A stretch of 64,000 bases of DNA from Odontocerum albicorne. Its lineage: Eukaryota > Arthropoda > Insecta > Trichoptera > Odontoceridae. Both the position numbers and the translations under genes were made by a program. Shown here piece after piece: positions 36,493 through 47,812 of this stretch. Under the pieces are notes generated by a model. It did not search any database. It saw only the letters and a program-made list of their open reading frames with translations, and was not told the DNA's origin. Positions within the stretch are counted from its first letter, which is position 1. Every line of letters starts with the position of its first letter. Where the stretch lies: assembly GCA_949825065.1 (NCBI GenBank), contig OX463844.1, positions 25,577,078-25,641,077 on the forward strand, read 5' to 3'.

Positions 36493-37795
36493 AAAAAATT
36501 AAAGAAATAATTGTATTGTTGATTAATAGACATTGCTATTTGGAAATAAACATGTCATCTTGTATTGTACCCTGAACATTTAAGTATGAAATATTTAACA
36601 AATAAATCTAAAAAAATTAAAGAAATAATTGTATTGTTGATTAATAGACATTGCTATTTGGAAATAAACCTGTCATCTTGTATTGTACCCTGAACATTTA
36701 AGTATGAAATATTTAACAAATAAATCTAAAAAAATTAAAGAAATAATTGTATTGTTGATTAATATACATTGCCATTTGGAAATAAACCTGTCATCTTGTA
36801 TTGTACCCTGAACATTTAAGTATGAAATATTTAACAAATAAATCTAAAAAAGTTTAAGAAATAATTGTATTGTTGATTAATATACATTGCCATTTGGAAA
36901 TAAACCTGTCATCTTGTATTGTACCCTGAACATTTAACTATGAAATATTTAACAAACAAATCTAAAAAAATTAAAGAAATAATTGTATTGTTGATTAATA
37001 TACATTGCCATTTGGAAATAAACCTGTCATCTTGTATTGTACCCTGAACATTTAAGTATGAAATATTTAACAAATAAATCTAAAAAAATAAAGAAATAAT
37101 TATATTGTTGATTAATAGACATTGCTATTTGGAAATAAACCTGTCATCTTGTATTGTACCCTGAACGTTTAAGTATGAAATATTTAACAAATAAATCTAA
37201 AAAAGTTTAAGAAATAATTGTATTGTTGATTAATATACATTGCTATTTGGAAATAAACCTGTCATCTTGTATTGTACCCTGAACATTTAACTATGAAATA
37301 TTTAACAAATAAATCTAAAAAAATTAAAGAAACAATTGTATTGTTGATAAATATACATTGCCATTTGGAAATAAACCTGTCATCTTGTATTGTACCCTGA
37401 ACATTTAAGTATGAAATATTTAACAAATAAATCTAAAAAAATTAAGAAATAATTATATTGTTGATTAATAGACATTGCTATTTGGAAATAAACCTGTCAT
37501 CTTGTATTGTACCCTGAACGTTTAAGTATGAAATATTTAACAAATAAATCTAAAAAAAATAAAGAAATAATTGTATTGTTGATTAATATACATTGCCATT
37601 TGGAAATAAACCTGTCATCTTGTATTGTACCCTGATCATTTAAGTATGAAATATTTAACAAATAAATCTAAAAAAATAAAGAAATAATTATATTGTTGAT
37701 TAATAGACATTGCTATTTGGAAATAAACCTGTCATCTTGTATTGTACCCTGAACGTTTAAGTATGAAATATTTAACAAATAAATCTAAAAAAAAA
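36493..37795 (+). repeat. 118-bp satellite, 11 units with three-unit higher-order pattern
   Basis: Units begin near 36498, 36616, 36734, 36852, 36969, 37087, 37206, 37323, 37440, 37559 and 37676 (word gaaataattgtattgttg). Units 4 and 7 share gtttaag and aactatg variants. Units 6, 9 and 11 share attatattg, agacattgctat and gaacgttta. Units 5, 8 and 10 share the remaining state (gccatttgg, aagtatg). So units 4-6 and 7-9 are a repeated trimer of about 354 bp, and 10-11 are a partial third. Confidence 0.93.
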
Positions 37796-38439
37796 TGAGT
37801 TCAAGTGAACCGTATGTAACATTAAGCATCTTAATTGAGATTATTTTACACTTTGTCATTTAAATTGAAACCTACATATCGTGTGTCACAAATTGGTTAC
37901 TAACATTTTACTATTTCTGAGCTATTTCAATTTAAAAGTTGGAACTGCTTGAAAGCAAGGAAGAGAGTTCTACGATTTGTATTCAAAGAAATACGAGTAG
38001 TAATATGTGACCCACGTGTTTCGTCTTTTATGACAGTGATTCCAGGGATTACCCTTTCCACTGGAGTGTACACTTTGAGGAAATATTTGAGTCTTCACTT
38101 TATCTTGTTGGAATTGTTTTTAATATACTCGTATATATAAGTGCTTCTGGGTTTCTATAATATATTTTTCAATGGTATGAAAATAGACTTCCAGTTCAAA
38201 TATTGATTCCCATTTTTTATCAGACATGCTCACACGTCAATAATAATCACCCAGATTTCTTCGGAATGCTCTGAATGAATGTTCGTCCAAAGTGGGAAAA
38301 AAATGTAATATCGAAAAACAGTTGCAGCCCAAAAAATAGCACATTATTGTTGATAATAATTTAGATAGTTGGCCACTGAGGTCATCAACATAGACCTGTC
38401 TCATCATCTGTGAAAAATAACTATTAAAATATTTGTTTC
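37796..38439. other. No gene recognised
   Basis: AT-rich DNA. Two TACGAGTA/TACTCGTA words lie at 37992 and 38126. Confidence 0.4.
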
Positions 38440-38885
38440 TTTTTATTAAATGTATCGTTCTTTACTGTTCATGCAGTGAGACTTTGGAATCAGTTACAAA
38501 CCAATGTCAGACTCGTTCCGTCTGACATTGATTTGTAACTGATTCCAGAGTCTGAAAAAACTCTTAATTTGTAGTCTGTAATATAACGTGTTTCATTCCT
38601 GGTTTTTTTTCTTTCCTCTCCATCATCCCTTCCTTTTCCTTTGATTGATGATGTCTCACTTTATATGAAAAGGGATGCTCGGGTGGTTGTCCGTCTTTGT
38701 GGGGTTTGTGAGCGTATGCTCACGTGTGTGTTCATAGATTTCGTGGGGATGAATCGTCATTTGAATGTTTTTTGCGACCATGTAACCAGCTTCATTTACT
38801 TTTGTCTGGTTGGTTGGAAGAGATTTCCACCTGGCAATACGCCCGTTTGATTGTATTTGCAAAAGGTGTTGAATAAATAAAAATA
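38440..38885 (+). mobile_element. LINE 3' end (CR1/Jockey-like) with SINE-like tail
   Basis: The plus strand reads FTVHAVRLWNQLQTNVRLVP, the typical last motif (RLWN.LP) of CR1/Jockey-like ORF2. It is followed by an untranslated 3' part with gcgaccatgtaaccagcttc and the end tctggttggttggaagagat, cacctggcaatacgcccg, then an A/T-rich tail. The coding end is disrupted by a hairpin (38485-38547). It pairs with the minus-strand copy at 39150-39740. Confidence 0.75.
38485..38547. repeat. Hairpin with 28-bp arms and 7-nt loop inside LINE
   Basis: The left arm 38485-38512 and right arm 38520-38547 are complementary with one mismatch (a C that faces an A). The right arm replaces sequence that the sister copy at 39.4 kb keeps, which points to a template switch. 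Confidence 0.92.
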
Positions 38886-39149
38886 AGAATAAAGTGAAAT
38901 TGTTGTAGAACTTGAAGTTGTGAGAACGGTAGACGTACAGTTGGTATGGTTTTGGGATGAGTCTTCGTCGTTATTAAATATGGTGACTTATAAATACTCG
39001 TACTTCAGTCTTTCCTAGATTATTTTTAGTGACCCTTAAAAATCATTAATTTCATGAGGTGTGACTGGATTATTTTCGGCAAAAATAATGCCAAGAGATT
39101 CATTGAATCATTTATCTAAGAATTACTTAAATAATAAATTTATTTATTC

Positions 39150-39740
39150 TTCATTGCGAAAACCATCTCGCGGGCTTATTGTCAGTCTGCAATCTCTTCC
39201 AACTAACTAGACAAAAGTAAATAAAGGAAGTTACATGGTCGCAAAAAATATTCAAATTATTATTCATCTTTATGAAATTTATGAACATATACTCGTACAT
39301 AATAAAAGAAAAAGTAAGATATCATCAATCATAGGAAAATGAAGGGATCGTGGAGAGGAAAAAAAATCAGGAATGGAATACGTCAAATTACTGATAAGAA
39401 AATAAGAATTTTTTCAGTCGCTTCTTAAAACATGCCAAGGACGGAGGGAGTCTAACATTGGCTTGCAATTGGTTCCAGAGTCTCACTGCATGGAGAGCAA
39501 AAGACAACGTATGAAAAAAAAAAAAGAGCGGTGAACTGGGAAGGCTAATAAACAATATCTGTTTGAGCGTATCGGAAAGACGCTGACAAATCGTGATCGG
39601 AAAGACGCTGACAAATTTCGCCGAGATAAGAGGGAGGTCTCATGCATTATCACGTAGGTAATCCTTATGTTATCCATCCTTTCCACGTGGCCTAGACAGT
39701 GTCTTCTGCGGTTTTTTCCTGAATTCACAACAGTTCTTCT
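39150..39740 (-). mobile_element. LINE 3' end, minus strand, with intact ORF end
   Basis: The minus strand reads ALHAVRLWNQLQANVRLPPS, LACFKKRLKKFLFSYQ then stop at about 39384. The 3' untranslated part matches 38440-38885 (gcgaccatgtaac, tctagttagttggaagagat). Upstream the frame is shifted, and a 25-bp tandem duplication (gacgctgacaaatcgtgat) lies at about 39571-39620. A different LINE tail (CLGHVERMDN) adjoins at 39640-39720. Confidence 0.7.
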
Positions 39741-41322
39741 CAGATACGGGAGTTTTTAACTACAGATGTAAATGTTTTGCTTGCAATAGTTCTGAAGGCT
39801 TTCATTTCATTAACTCAGAGTATACTTTTTGTTTTTGTTATACTATATCTGACCAAAACTCTATTTCTTTCATTATTGGTATATTACCGAGCCATTATAG
39901 ACCTCATACATGCTTGAATATTTTCGCCTTACTGTTTATTCTGTATTTATTACCCCTGACCACATATTTTAGGCATCCGGAGAAAGTAGTGGATTTATTT
40001 AATTTACCTTTTATTGCTTTGCAAATATCATTTTAACTGAGCAATATATCACAAAAAAATATTAAATTAAAAGATTTATTTTTCAGTAGATCAGTGGGAA
40101 TACAGTATTAATAAATATATATTCAACTTGTGCTGAAAGTAATTTTATATATATTGTTTTTTTTTCATATCAGTTTTTTAATTTAACTTCAAGTTATAAC
40201 AAAGATGAAATTATTTTCCGTTTATAATTTTTTTTGGAAAATTATTTTCAGATAACAAAACTTATATTGTTTTTACCATTCATATTACATTTTCAATTTT
40301 CAGAAATAAGAACAAAGGTTAAAAGGTTTTGAGAAGCACTCACCATTTAATAGAAATTATAGTTTATTAATAAATTCCGATGTTTAATTACCTCGAGATT
40401 TTTTTCGATTTTTAGTCGAACTCTCGCTAGAGTTTTGATTGTACCAAAGACCCGTTTCAAGATTTCTGCAATAAAGATAATAACATTCCGAATAATAAAA
40501 GTGATAATGATATTATTAAATTTGCAGACAAAATACATTTTTGCTCCTTTTTTAATAACGTTTCATTAAGAAGTTAAAGAGCCCTCGGATAAATAAAGTA
40601 ATTTTTGAATAGCTAATAATACACTTTTAATGAGCGCCTTCACTGAACTCCTTTTTTTACACTGGTAAAATATTTAATATGTAAACAATAACAATGAAGG
40701 AAACACAAAACAATAATTCTATGGGATATACCCTGCGCCACTGATATACGATGGGAATACGTTAGTGCAGTGGACAACACATTTATTTCATCATGATTGT
40801 TGATGTTTCTACAAAATTTTTGTAGATATTTTTTAAATGTTTTATGCTTTTAATAATATTAATTTTATACATAATTGAAATGCATATTGCTAATAATAGG
40901 CGAATGCCCACGCACTTACTCACTAGAATTGAGTGCAGAAGGTCGGCGGTTCGATCCTCGATCTGTATTACTCCTTTTGAATAAGTGTTCGAGGGTATAA
41001 AGGTACCACTTGTTACTTCGGTGACATATTCTTATTTATCTAAAAAAGCAAATATTAATTAATTTTCAAAATTCATTCAAAAACAGTTTCATACCAAGGA
41101 AATATATCGCCATAAATGACAGTGCCCTTGTTCACGAAATGTGGAGTATAACTGCAGGTAACAAAATTTTAGGTGAAGTAAAAATATATATAATATTATT
41201 TATTCAAGCTTCAAGACAAAAATACGTAATAAATATAAACACTAATTGGATCTCATATTTTTATAACGCTTAATTTTTCAGTGACGACGTACCTCAATTC
41301 GATTTTTAACAATGTACTATCC
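39741..41322. other. No gene recognised; possible SINE head at 40905-40975
   Basis: AT-rich DNA. At 40930-40955 there is a box B-like ggcggttcgatcctcg after a poor box A, so a decayed tRNA-derived SINE is possible. Nothing else is assignable. Confidence 0.4.
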
Positions 41323-41463
41323 TATACTAGATGTACATCTCTTATCTAAAGTATACTAGATGTACATCTCTAATCTAAAGTATACTAGATGTACATCTCT
41401 TATCTAAAGTATACTAGATGTACATCTCTTATCTAAAGTATACTAGATGTACATCTCTAATCT
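41323..41463 (+). repeat. 29-bp tandem repeat, five units
   Basis: The unit is tatactagatgtacatctc plus ttatctaaag or taatctaaag. It contains the 12-bp palindrome agatgtacatct. Confidence 0.95.
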
Positions 41464-41478
41464 TAAAATATGAAACTA

Positions 41479-43400
41479 GTTTCCTTAAAAAAATCAGCAA
41501 TGTAAACTAGTACATGTCTGACTCATGTTAACTTATCAAATTCAACAAAGATACGAGTTGACGTGTGCCAGAAAATTGTTTACATGAAAATTAATAAACA
41601 AAGATCCACTTTTATTCAGATAAGCGTCGGTGCTTTAACACCCAGACATCTTACATTATTACATATTATAGTATTCAAATTTTACAATCTCATTTAAGAG
41701 TCGATTAAATTTAATGTACCGAACGTCACCATAATTTGAAAAATAAATATGAATGTTTTGAGTAAAAGCGAGGAATATTTAAAGTTTTATTAAATATAGA
41801 ATACATTTTTTCAATAGTCACACTTTTCAAAGGTTTAACAACTTGAATAAAAAAGGATAAGTTTTGTTTATTGTATTAGTCATTTGTTATAAAATGTGAT
41901 TTCCATGAAAATTTTCTTGTCAATCTATCTTGTTTGAATATAAATATATATGTATGATATATACTCGTCCTACATAGTATCGTTAGAGCACAACATTTTT
42001 TATGATATATTTTCTTTACCTTTTTTACAACTATACACCATCTCAACCTACGATTTTACTTTGTAACAACCTTTCTTCTTTTAAAATTTCATTCACGTTC
42101 TATCTTATCCTATCATGAGTCCCTGTTTTGCTCAGTCTTTAGTCTATTCGATCAATGCATTTAAGTCATCTTAACGGGCTATTTTCACCAAAAAGTTTAT
42201 ATTTGTCTTTAATGATAACTCTTCTTATTTTTAATGATAACGCTGCTGGACACGATTCTGAAATCCATGGTAAATTTTCAATAATATTGCACTTTTTCGT
42301 AGAGCATGCACTAAAATTGGTTTATTTATTTCATCCGCAATCGACGTCAACCTCAAAATGTTTTTTTTTTTAAATCCTGCTTTCCTCCAGTGACCCTCTA
42401 AAATACGTCTGTTATTTTCTGTCCATGTGGTAGTTTTTCCAATACGTAAGACGGTGAGCTGTGAGTTACTTGCCTTCTCCGTTGGTACACATCCTAAAGG
42501 CTCGACTTCTGGGTCCGAAGACAGTAATATCTCTCGGTCACGCTTTTCAACATGTTCGCATCATAAAGATAATATGTTGAAAAGTACTATACAAATGATA
42601 AAGGAAATAACGTGGATTGAAATAATGTGCTGTGAAAGTGTTTAGGTTGATGAAGGAATTTTTTGAGATGGCTCGGCCACGTACAAAGAATATTTGATGA
42701 AAGATTTACATTATTAATCTATACAAGGAGTACAGAAGGTACAAAAAGTTTGGAAAAATCAAGGGAAATGTGGCACGATCAAATTATTTGAAATCTAAGA
42801 GAGTTAAAGCCTTTATACTTTGAGAGCTTATAATGACTAGGTTTTTGAAGGAGGCTGAAGTAGAAAAATAATAAAGTGAATATCTGTTATTTCTAACTAC
42901 CTTAACAGGGATATGTTGTGATGGTAATAACGATGACAATGAATATTATTACTACGGACATATAATCGTTGCTGGACGGACATAAATGTTTCCTTAAAAA
43001 AATCAGCAATGTAAACTAGTACATGTCTGACTCATGTTAACTTATCAAATTCAACAAAGATACGAGTTGACGTGTGCCAGAAAATTGTTTACATGAAAAT
43101 TAATAAACAAAGATCCACTTTTATTCAGATAAGCGTCGGTGCTTTAACACCCAGACATCTTACATTATAACATATTATAGTATTCAAATTTTACAATCTC
43201 ATTTAAGAGTCGATTAAATTTAATGTACCGAACGTCACCATAATTTGAAAAATAAATCTGAATGTTTTGAGTAAAAGCGAGGAATATTTAAAGTTTTATT
43301 AAATATAGAATACATTTTTTCAATAGTCACACTTTTCAAAGGTTTAACAACTTGAATAAAAAAGGATAAGTTTTGTTTATTGTATTAGTCATTTGTTATA
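41479..43400 (+). repeat. A-B-A part of a local A-B-A-X-B duplication
   Basis: A1 is 41479-41891 and A2 is 42988-43400 (413 bp each, very few differences). B1 is 41891-42990. B2 lies at 47813-48915. The junctions A1|B1 and B1|A2 share short microhomology. A carries no recognisable gene. B holds a SINE-3-like piece (42430-42600) and a LINE tail (about 42640-42850). A does not start TG or end CA, so it is not an LTR. Confidence 0.9.
42640..42850 (+). pseudogene. LINE C-terminal tail in segment B1
   Basis: Broken frames approximate FLRWLGHVQRI.DERF, TRSTEGTKSLEKSREMWHDQ and NLRELKPLYFE. This is the LRW.GHV.R and GRPR.W.DQI tail of an arthropod LINE. The same sequence is at 48565-48775 in B2. 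Confidence 0.5.
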
Positions 43401-43407
43401 TATACGA

Positions 43408-43575
43408 GTATTACATCCTACCGGGTTTATTGCCACATAAAAACCTCTATTCCCTAATCAGAGAGACGTTGTAGGGGTATTTTTTAAAATCTGAGTTTCC
43501 CCGGGAAATGAATCCGCAACCCTTGTGTCGAAAGACTGACGGCTTGTCAACTAGATCATCATGCTCCACTTGGAG
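43408..43575 (-). repeat. tRNA-derived SINE (SINE-1), minus strand
   Basis: The minus strand reads tgatctagttgacaagccgt, then box B-like gcggattcatttcccgggg, and the tail tgtggcaataaacccggtag. It lies at the left edge of segment X. Confidence 0.65.
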
Positions 43576-43954
43576 AGTTTACACGATGTTAATAGTATTG
43601 GATTTCTCAAATTCCTTCTTCAATGTTTCGTACTGAGTGACAGTTATTCCATACTCAGCGTATCGTTTTATATCAAATGATGAATGACGCATTAATTCAA
43701 GAACAGTAATGATTAAAAAAAAACGTTTCAATTAGTGTTTATAAAATGATATAGAACATTCATAAATACCATCACCCCAATGTTTTTTTGGAGGAAGGCA
43801 GAGAGAACAGATCACCGTACCTTTCTGTCCATACACATAGCTCTCAATCCCTCGTGATCATATCAACCATTCATTGTTTGATGGAAAATATATGTGCGTG
43901 TGCTAGTTTATTAAGTGCTAGTTGTTGCATTTTATCAATCATATAGTTTAGACA

Positions 43955-44215
43955 GATCAAACCCAAAGTTGCGATGGCAATGAGATTAAAGTTCTGAGAT
44001 GATCGGAAAGTTAAATCTGATGCAGCCTTTCGTTAGGCAGACTTTTTGAAATTTGAATAGCGCTTTAAGAATTTTCGATAAGCAGCATATAAGCTAAGGA
44101 CAAAACGTTAGATTTAAAACAATCTAAAAGTACAACCAATACGGATGTGAACCCGTCGGGAACCGAACCTTGGTCACCCGTTTGTTTAGCGTGAATGAAC
44201 TACGGCCGCCGATAT
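43955..44215 (-). repeat. tRNA-derived SINE, family B, second copy
   Basis: The body has gcgatggcaatgagattaaa and cgataagcagcatataagct. The tRNA-like part on the minus strand has gtgaccaaggttcggttccc. It matches 31077-31355 throughout. Confidence 0.65.
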
Positions 44216-44554
44216 TAAATTATGGAGAAAAATAGTAAAGTATGAATTAAAAATGTATAAATTATATTGAGATTTAAAATGGTTTTAAGCTGATTGAAAC
44301 AAAAGAAGAATAAAATCATCATTTTCTCGCGAACTTGTTTGCTGCTAAGAAAATTTTCCTCCCAAGGATATGTCAATCACTTGTCAAATTTAACCTTTAG
44401 AAGATGTCGACCTCAATCAATTGATTGCCAGTTTATTGTCTTATATTTTGCCTTAAGTTAATGAGTTAATTGGAACTGTCTTCCTTCACCTGATTCCACC
44501 ATTGTTTGGATAAAGTTTGAGATTAAATTTTGATAAGATTCATCAAACATAATC

Positions 44555-44650
44555 CTTCCTTAAAAAATCTGGAACGTAACGGGAATTGAATCCGTAACCT
44601 GGGGCTAACAGACGGGCGTCATATCATGAAGGTCATCAATGTGTAGGTAG
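44555..44650 (-). repeat. tRNA-like SINE head fragment
   Basis: The minus strand has tgatatgacgcccgtctgtt, and box B ggattcaattcccgttacg. The tail is not seen. Confidence 0.5.
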
Positions 44651-44799
44651 GTTGATACCTTTTATGGATTTTTTGTTTTAATTCCATTCCTCCTTTTGTT
44701 TAATTACAAAAAAACTCAATTAACTTGAATAGCAAAAAAAACGATGACAACGCTGGAAAATATATGGAAGAGCAGAACTATTACCATTACGACGAAAAT

Positions 44800-45285
44800 G
44801 CGCCTAGTTGAGTCTCTCGTCTTCCCAATATTCATGCCTGGCGCGGGGACTTGAAATCTGAGAGCAAGCGAGAGACGTAGAATAGATGCATTTGAAATGT
44901 GGTGCTGGAGAAGAATGTAACAAATTCCATCGATAGCAAAGCGAACTAACGCCTCCATTCTTGAAGAACTGAGAATTACCGACATATGGTGGACAATATG
45001 CTTTCGACGAGTTTTCCGAGAGCGCATTGTTCGTGGTCAAGAAGGAATTTCGGAGAGGTTTGTGGTTACTCGAGACGTGGAAGGACGACACACGAGAGGA
45101 TGAATCCCAACGCGTTGGACTGATCAAGTGAAAGATGCAACTACTATAGACTATTCTTAACAATTCCACTTCGAGCCGCGGAGTGCAGAGATGGATGTAG
45201 AGGAGTCGTCGGAGGCTATCATGGGAGACACGATGCTGTCATGAGCTACACGACAGGATGGAACTTGAATGAGATTTTTTTAAAT
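44800..45285 (+). pseudogene. LINE RT C-terminal tail
   Basis: The plus strand reads RRRIDAFEMWCWRRM, TNASILEELRI, FRRVFRERIVRGQEG, HTRG..PTRWTDQVKDAT. This is the RIDAFE.WCWRR....ISW.....N..VL and R.RGRP..RW.DQ.K pattern of a LINE ORF2 end. It is related to, but not the same as, the end at 55200-55600. Confidence 0.75.
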
Positions 45286-46734
45286 GTAGGTACTAACATT
45301 GATATTTGAAATTATCAATCATCATATTTTGAAACATACTTTTATTGGCAGATGTGAACACTTACTTACTTATGTACTTATGTGAACACATGCAAATACG
45401 ACTGGTGGTTTTAGCGCTTTAAAGTAATTTCTCCTAATCAACAAGCTTTTGTTTCATAATTATTATTTGTATCCATGAACGTGTCTTATCTATGAAGTGT
45501 ATGAGAACTTTTTTAGAAAAAATCTTATAAAAATTAAAATTAGTGATAAATTTCAAGGAAAACAGGGTTAAGTATATAATAACGGATATAATAAGTAGAT
45601 TAATAATGCTCATCAAAGTGAATTCTTAATATGCTTATTATATCCGTTCCTAGTCTTTTATTAACACCTTTTTAACGTTTTCTGTCATGCATCGTTATCA
45701 CACACATGTTTATGTCCCTCAGTGCATACATTTATTTTAATTGTTCATTCTTTTATTTCTTCAAAACACCAATTATTGATTGACACACCACACCAACGAT
45801 TGTTCTGATGTTGGATAAGAATGCATTTTTTTTAATTTTGGTAACTGTGGAATGAGGCTTCGTCTTGGATTTTTTAACGATTATAATATTCACCTCATCA
45901 TTTTTCTTCGTTCTCCCGGCACCGACATTTAAAAATTTGAAGCCCTGCGTATTAACTGACTATCTCGCCTCTAGGGCCGCTTATTTCGCTCAAAGAGATG
46001 CTATTGTATGATATTATCCTGATACTTGAGAAAACTATTTTGTTCACAAAGAGTTATTTCTAGGTGAGTGATTTTTCTAACAAAATATTTTAATTCCATT
46101 CCATTTAATTAATTAAAACAATTATTTGTACATTACACGTTTCCTTAAGCCGTACAACGAGAAAAATATATTTAAAAAGTAAAATTCAGCTTTTCAAAAA
46201 ATAATAATATTTAAAGAAAAAATACATTTTGAATCGTAAATTAAATAAAAATTAGACTTATTAAAGTTACATTAGAGATGACAAGTACTAAAGTATATTT
46301 AAAAACAATAACAATTTTAAGATATAAGAAATTAATGTAAAAAAACATGAAAAAAAAATACAATATGTGAACATCTTAAATAAACAATAAAATCGAGAAT
46401 GTTATAATAAGAGTAAGAATTACATCTTGAAAATGAACGTCTATTTAAGGGGACACTCGGTTAAAAAGTGTGATTGCTTTACCTACGAGTATGCGCATTT
46501 CAAAAGGCAAAGGTTGATAAAACCATCTGTGAGTGTATTGCCTCAGATAATTACCCGGAACATAAAAACCAAGGTTATTCAGGACGGTTGGGGTTTTCAG
46601 AAAACCCCTAAGCAGGCAAAAAAAGTATACACCCAAACGCAAGGATAGCATTTTCAATCAAAATAACTATGGAGAATGGAGCCCGGGATAGCGTATCCAT
46701 ACTTTCACATATACCTATAGAGACAGCGTAGCAA
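45286..46734. other. AT-rich DNA; possible LINE end at 45650-45930
   Basis: At about 45850 the plus strand has LWNEASSW, the RLWN.LP-like end of a CR1/Jockey LINE, then non-coding sequence. Frames around 46427-46657 are not recognised. Confidence 0.4.
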
Positions 46735-46985
46735 TTTTTTCTGGACTATCTCTAGCATAAGATGCCTATCGCTGGTGCCCATATTAAAGAACAATATTCT
46801 AAATGAATTCTGACAAGACAATTGATATTCGGAAGATATAGATGTCTGTCTAAGTAAAATAATTTGGTGGTACGGAGCACACACCCAAGCATCTTGTTCG
46901 CTTTATAACAAAATATATGAATTTGTAAATTAAATGAAAGGTCACTTTTAAATGTGATACATAGGTTGTTTGTTTTATCCACCCT
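46735..46985 (-). pseudogene. CR1/Jockey-like LINE reverse-transcriptase fragment
   Basis: A minus-strand open frame reads FKSDLSFNLQIHIFCYKANK, MLGCVLRTTK, VRIHLEYCSLIWAP. The pattern D..LSF..HI......A..MLGFI.R.........L...LVR..LEY.S.IW.P is the C-terminal RT/thumb region of CR1/Jockey LINEs. Confidence 0.8.
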
Positions 46986-47005
46986 GGATAGTCGTTTGAC
47001 CTAGA

Positions 47006-47235
47006 CGATCTCCGTGGTCTAGTTGGTAAAACTCTTGTATCCCAACTTAGGAGTCGCGGGTTCGATCCCCGTTAAAGACCAGATTTTTTTCTTAAAAAAT
47101 CCCTCCTGTCAGGTTTTTACTCAAGAAATCTTAAAAATCGTTTTTGTCGGTTGGAAAGATTGTTACATGGCAATAAGCTCTCCAGGCTGTACAATATACT
47201 ACGAAAGTGTATTACGACGCTTTAAGACATAAACG
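47006..47235 (+). repeat. tRNA-derived SINE (SINE-1), best copy
   Basis: Box A tggtctagttggtaaaactc, box B gcgggttcgatccccgtt, body with cctcctgtcaggtttttact, tail tgtcggttggaaagattgt and acatggcaataagctctcc. The acceptor stem does not pair, so this is not a working tRNA gene. Confidence 0.85.
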
Positions 47236-47812
47236 CTCATGTTTAATTTCACAACACCCCTCCGGGCGTTCCTGTCATATTCAGACCACATCTCGGGAAC
47301 TCTATCTTTTCACCGTATACCTCAGCGTCGTCTGGTTCTTCATAGTGTGGCGGTTTAATCCAACTTGAATATTTTTTTATATATAAGATGAACATGAAAA
47401 ATATGCTACTAAGGAACTCCTTCAATGATTGCAAAATGTGTGTTTGCAAAACATATTCAATTTCAGAAAATATGATCACAACGCATTGATTGAATCTAAG
47501 GAATTGTCGATATGTGCAAGTATTTTAGCTCATACAAGGATACATTCTCAAAAACTTTTCTTGGTAATGGATATAGCCCTATATTTAGCTTTGAAGTCAA
47601 AAGATTTCATATCAGATTAGAGTTTCTTGATTTTATTACAACTGAGTACATGTCGCTATCACAAATTATGAAAGGAAGGAGGAAGATTGAAACGAGATGA
47701 AACCGAATTACTTTAACGTCCAAACGTTCATTGAACTGTGAAAAAGGTTTCGTAAGACCACTTTTTCATAGCGGATGATTATTTCTAAGGAAAAATTTAC
47801 TGTCTAGGAATA
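47236..47812. other. No gene recognised
   Basis: A minus frame at 47249-47479 (PPHYEEPDDAEVYGEKIEF) is unlike any family I know. The rest is AT-rich. Confidence 0.35.

Noticed and set aside
36493..37795. A CRISPR-like array
   Set aside because: Units are directly adjacent 118-bp repeats with no unique spacers, in a eukaryotic genome.
41479..43400. An LTR retrotransposon with A as the LTRs
   Set aside because: A does not have TG...CA ends, no primer-binding site or polypurine tract is evident, there is no gag/pol in B, and B also occurs without flanking A on its right side at 47.8 kb.
47006..47080. A functional tRNA gene
   Set aside because: Boxes A and B are good but the acceptor stem does not pair, and the same head is followed by a shared SINE body and tail elsewhere.
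47249..47479. Minus-strand frame with PPHYEEPDDAEVYGEK
   Set aside because: Looks protein-like, but I recognise no family and there is no supporting gene structure.
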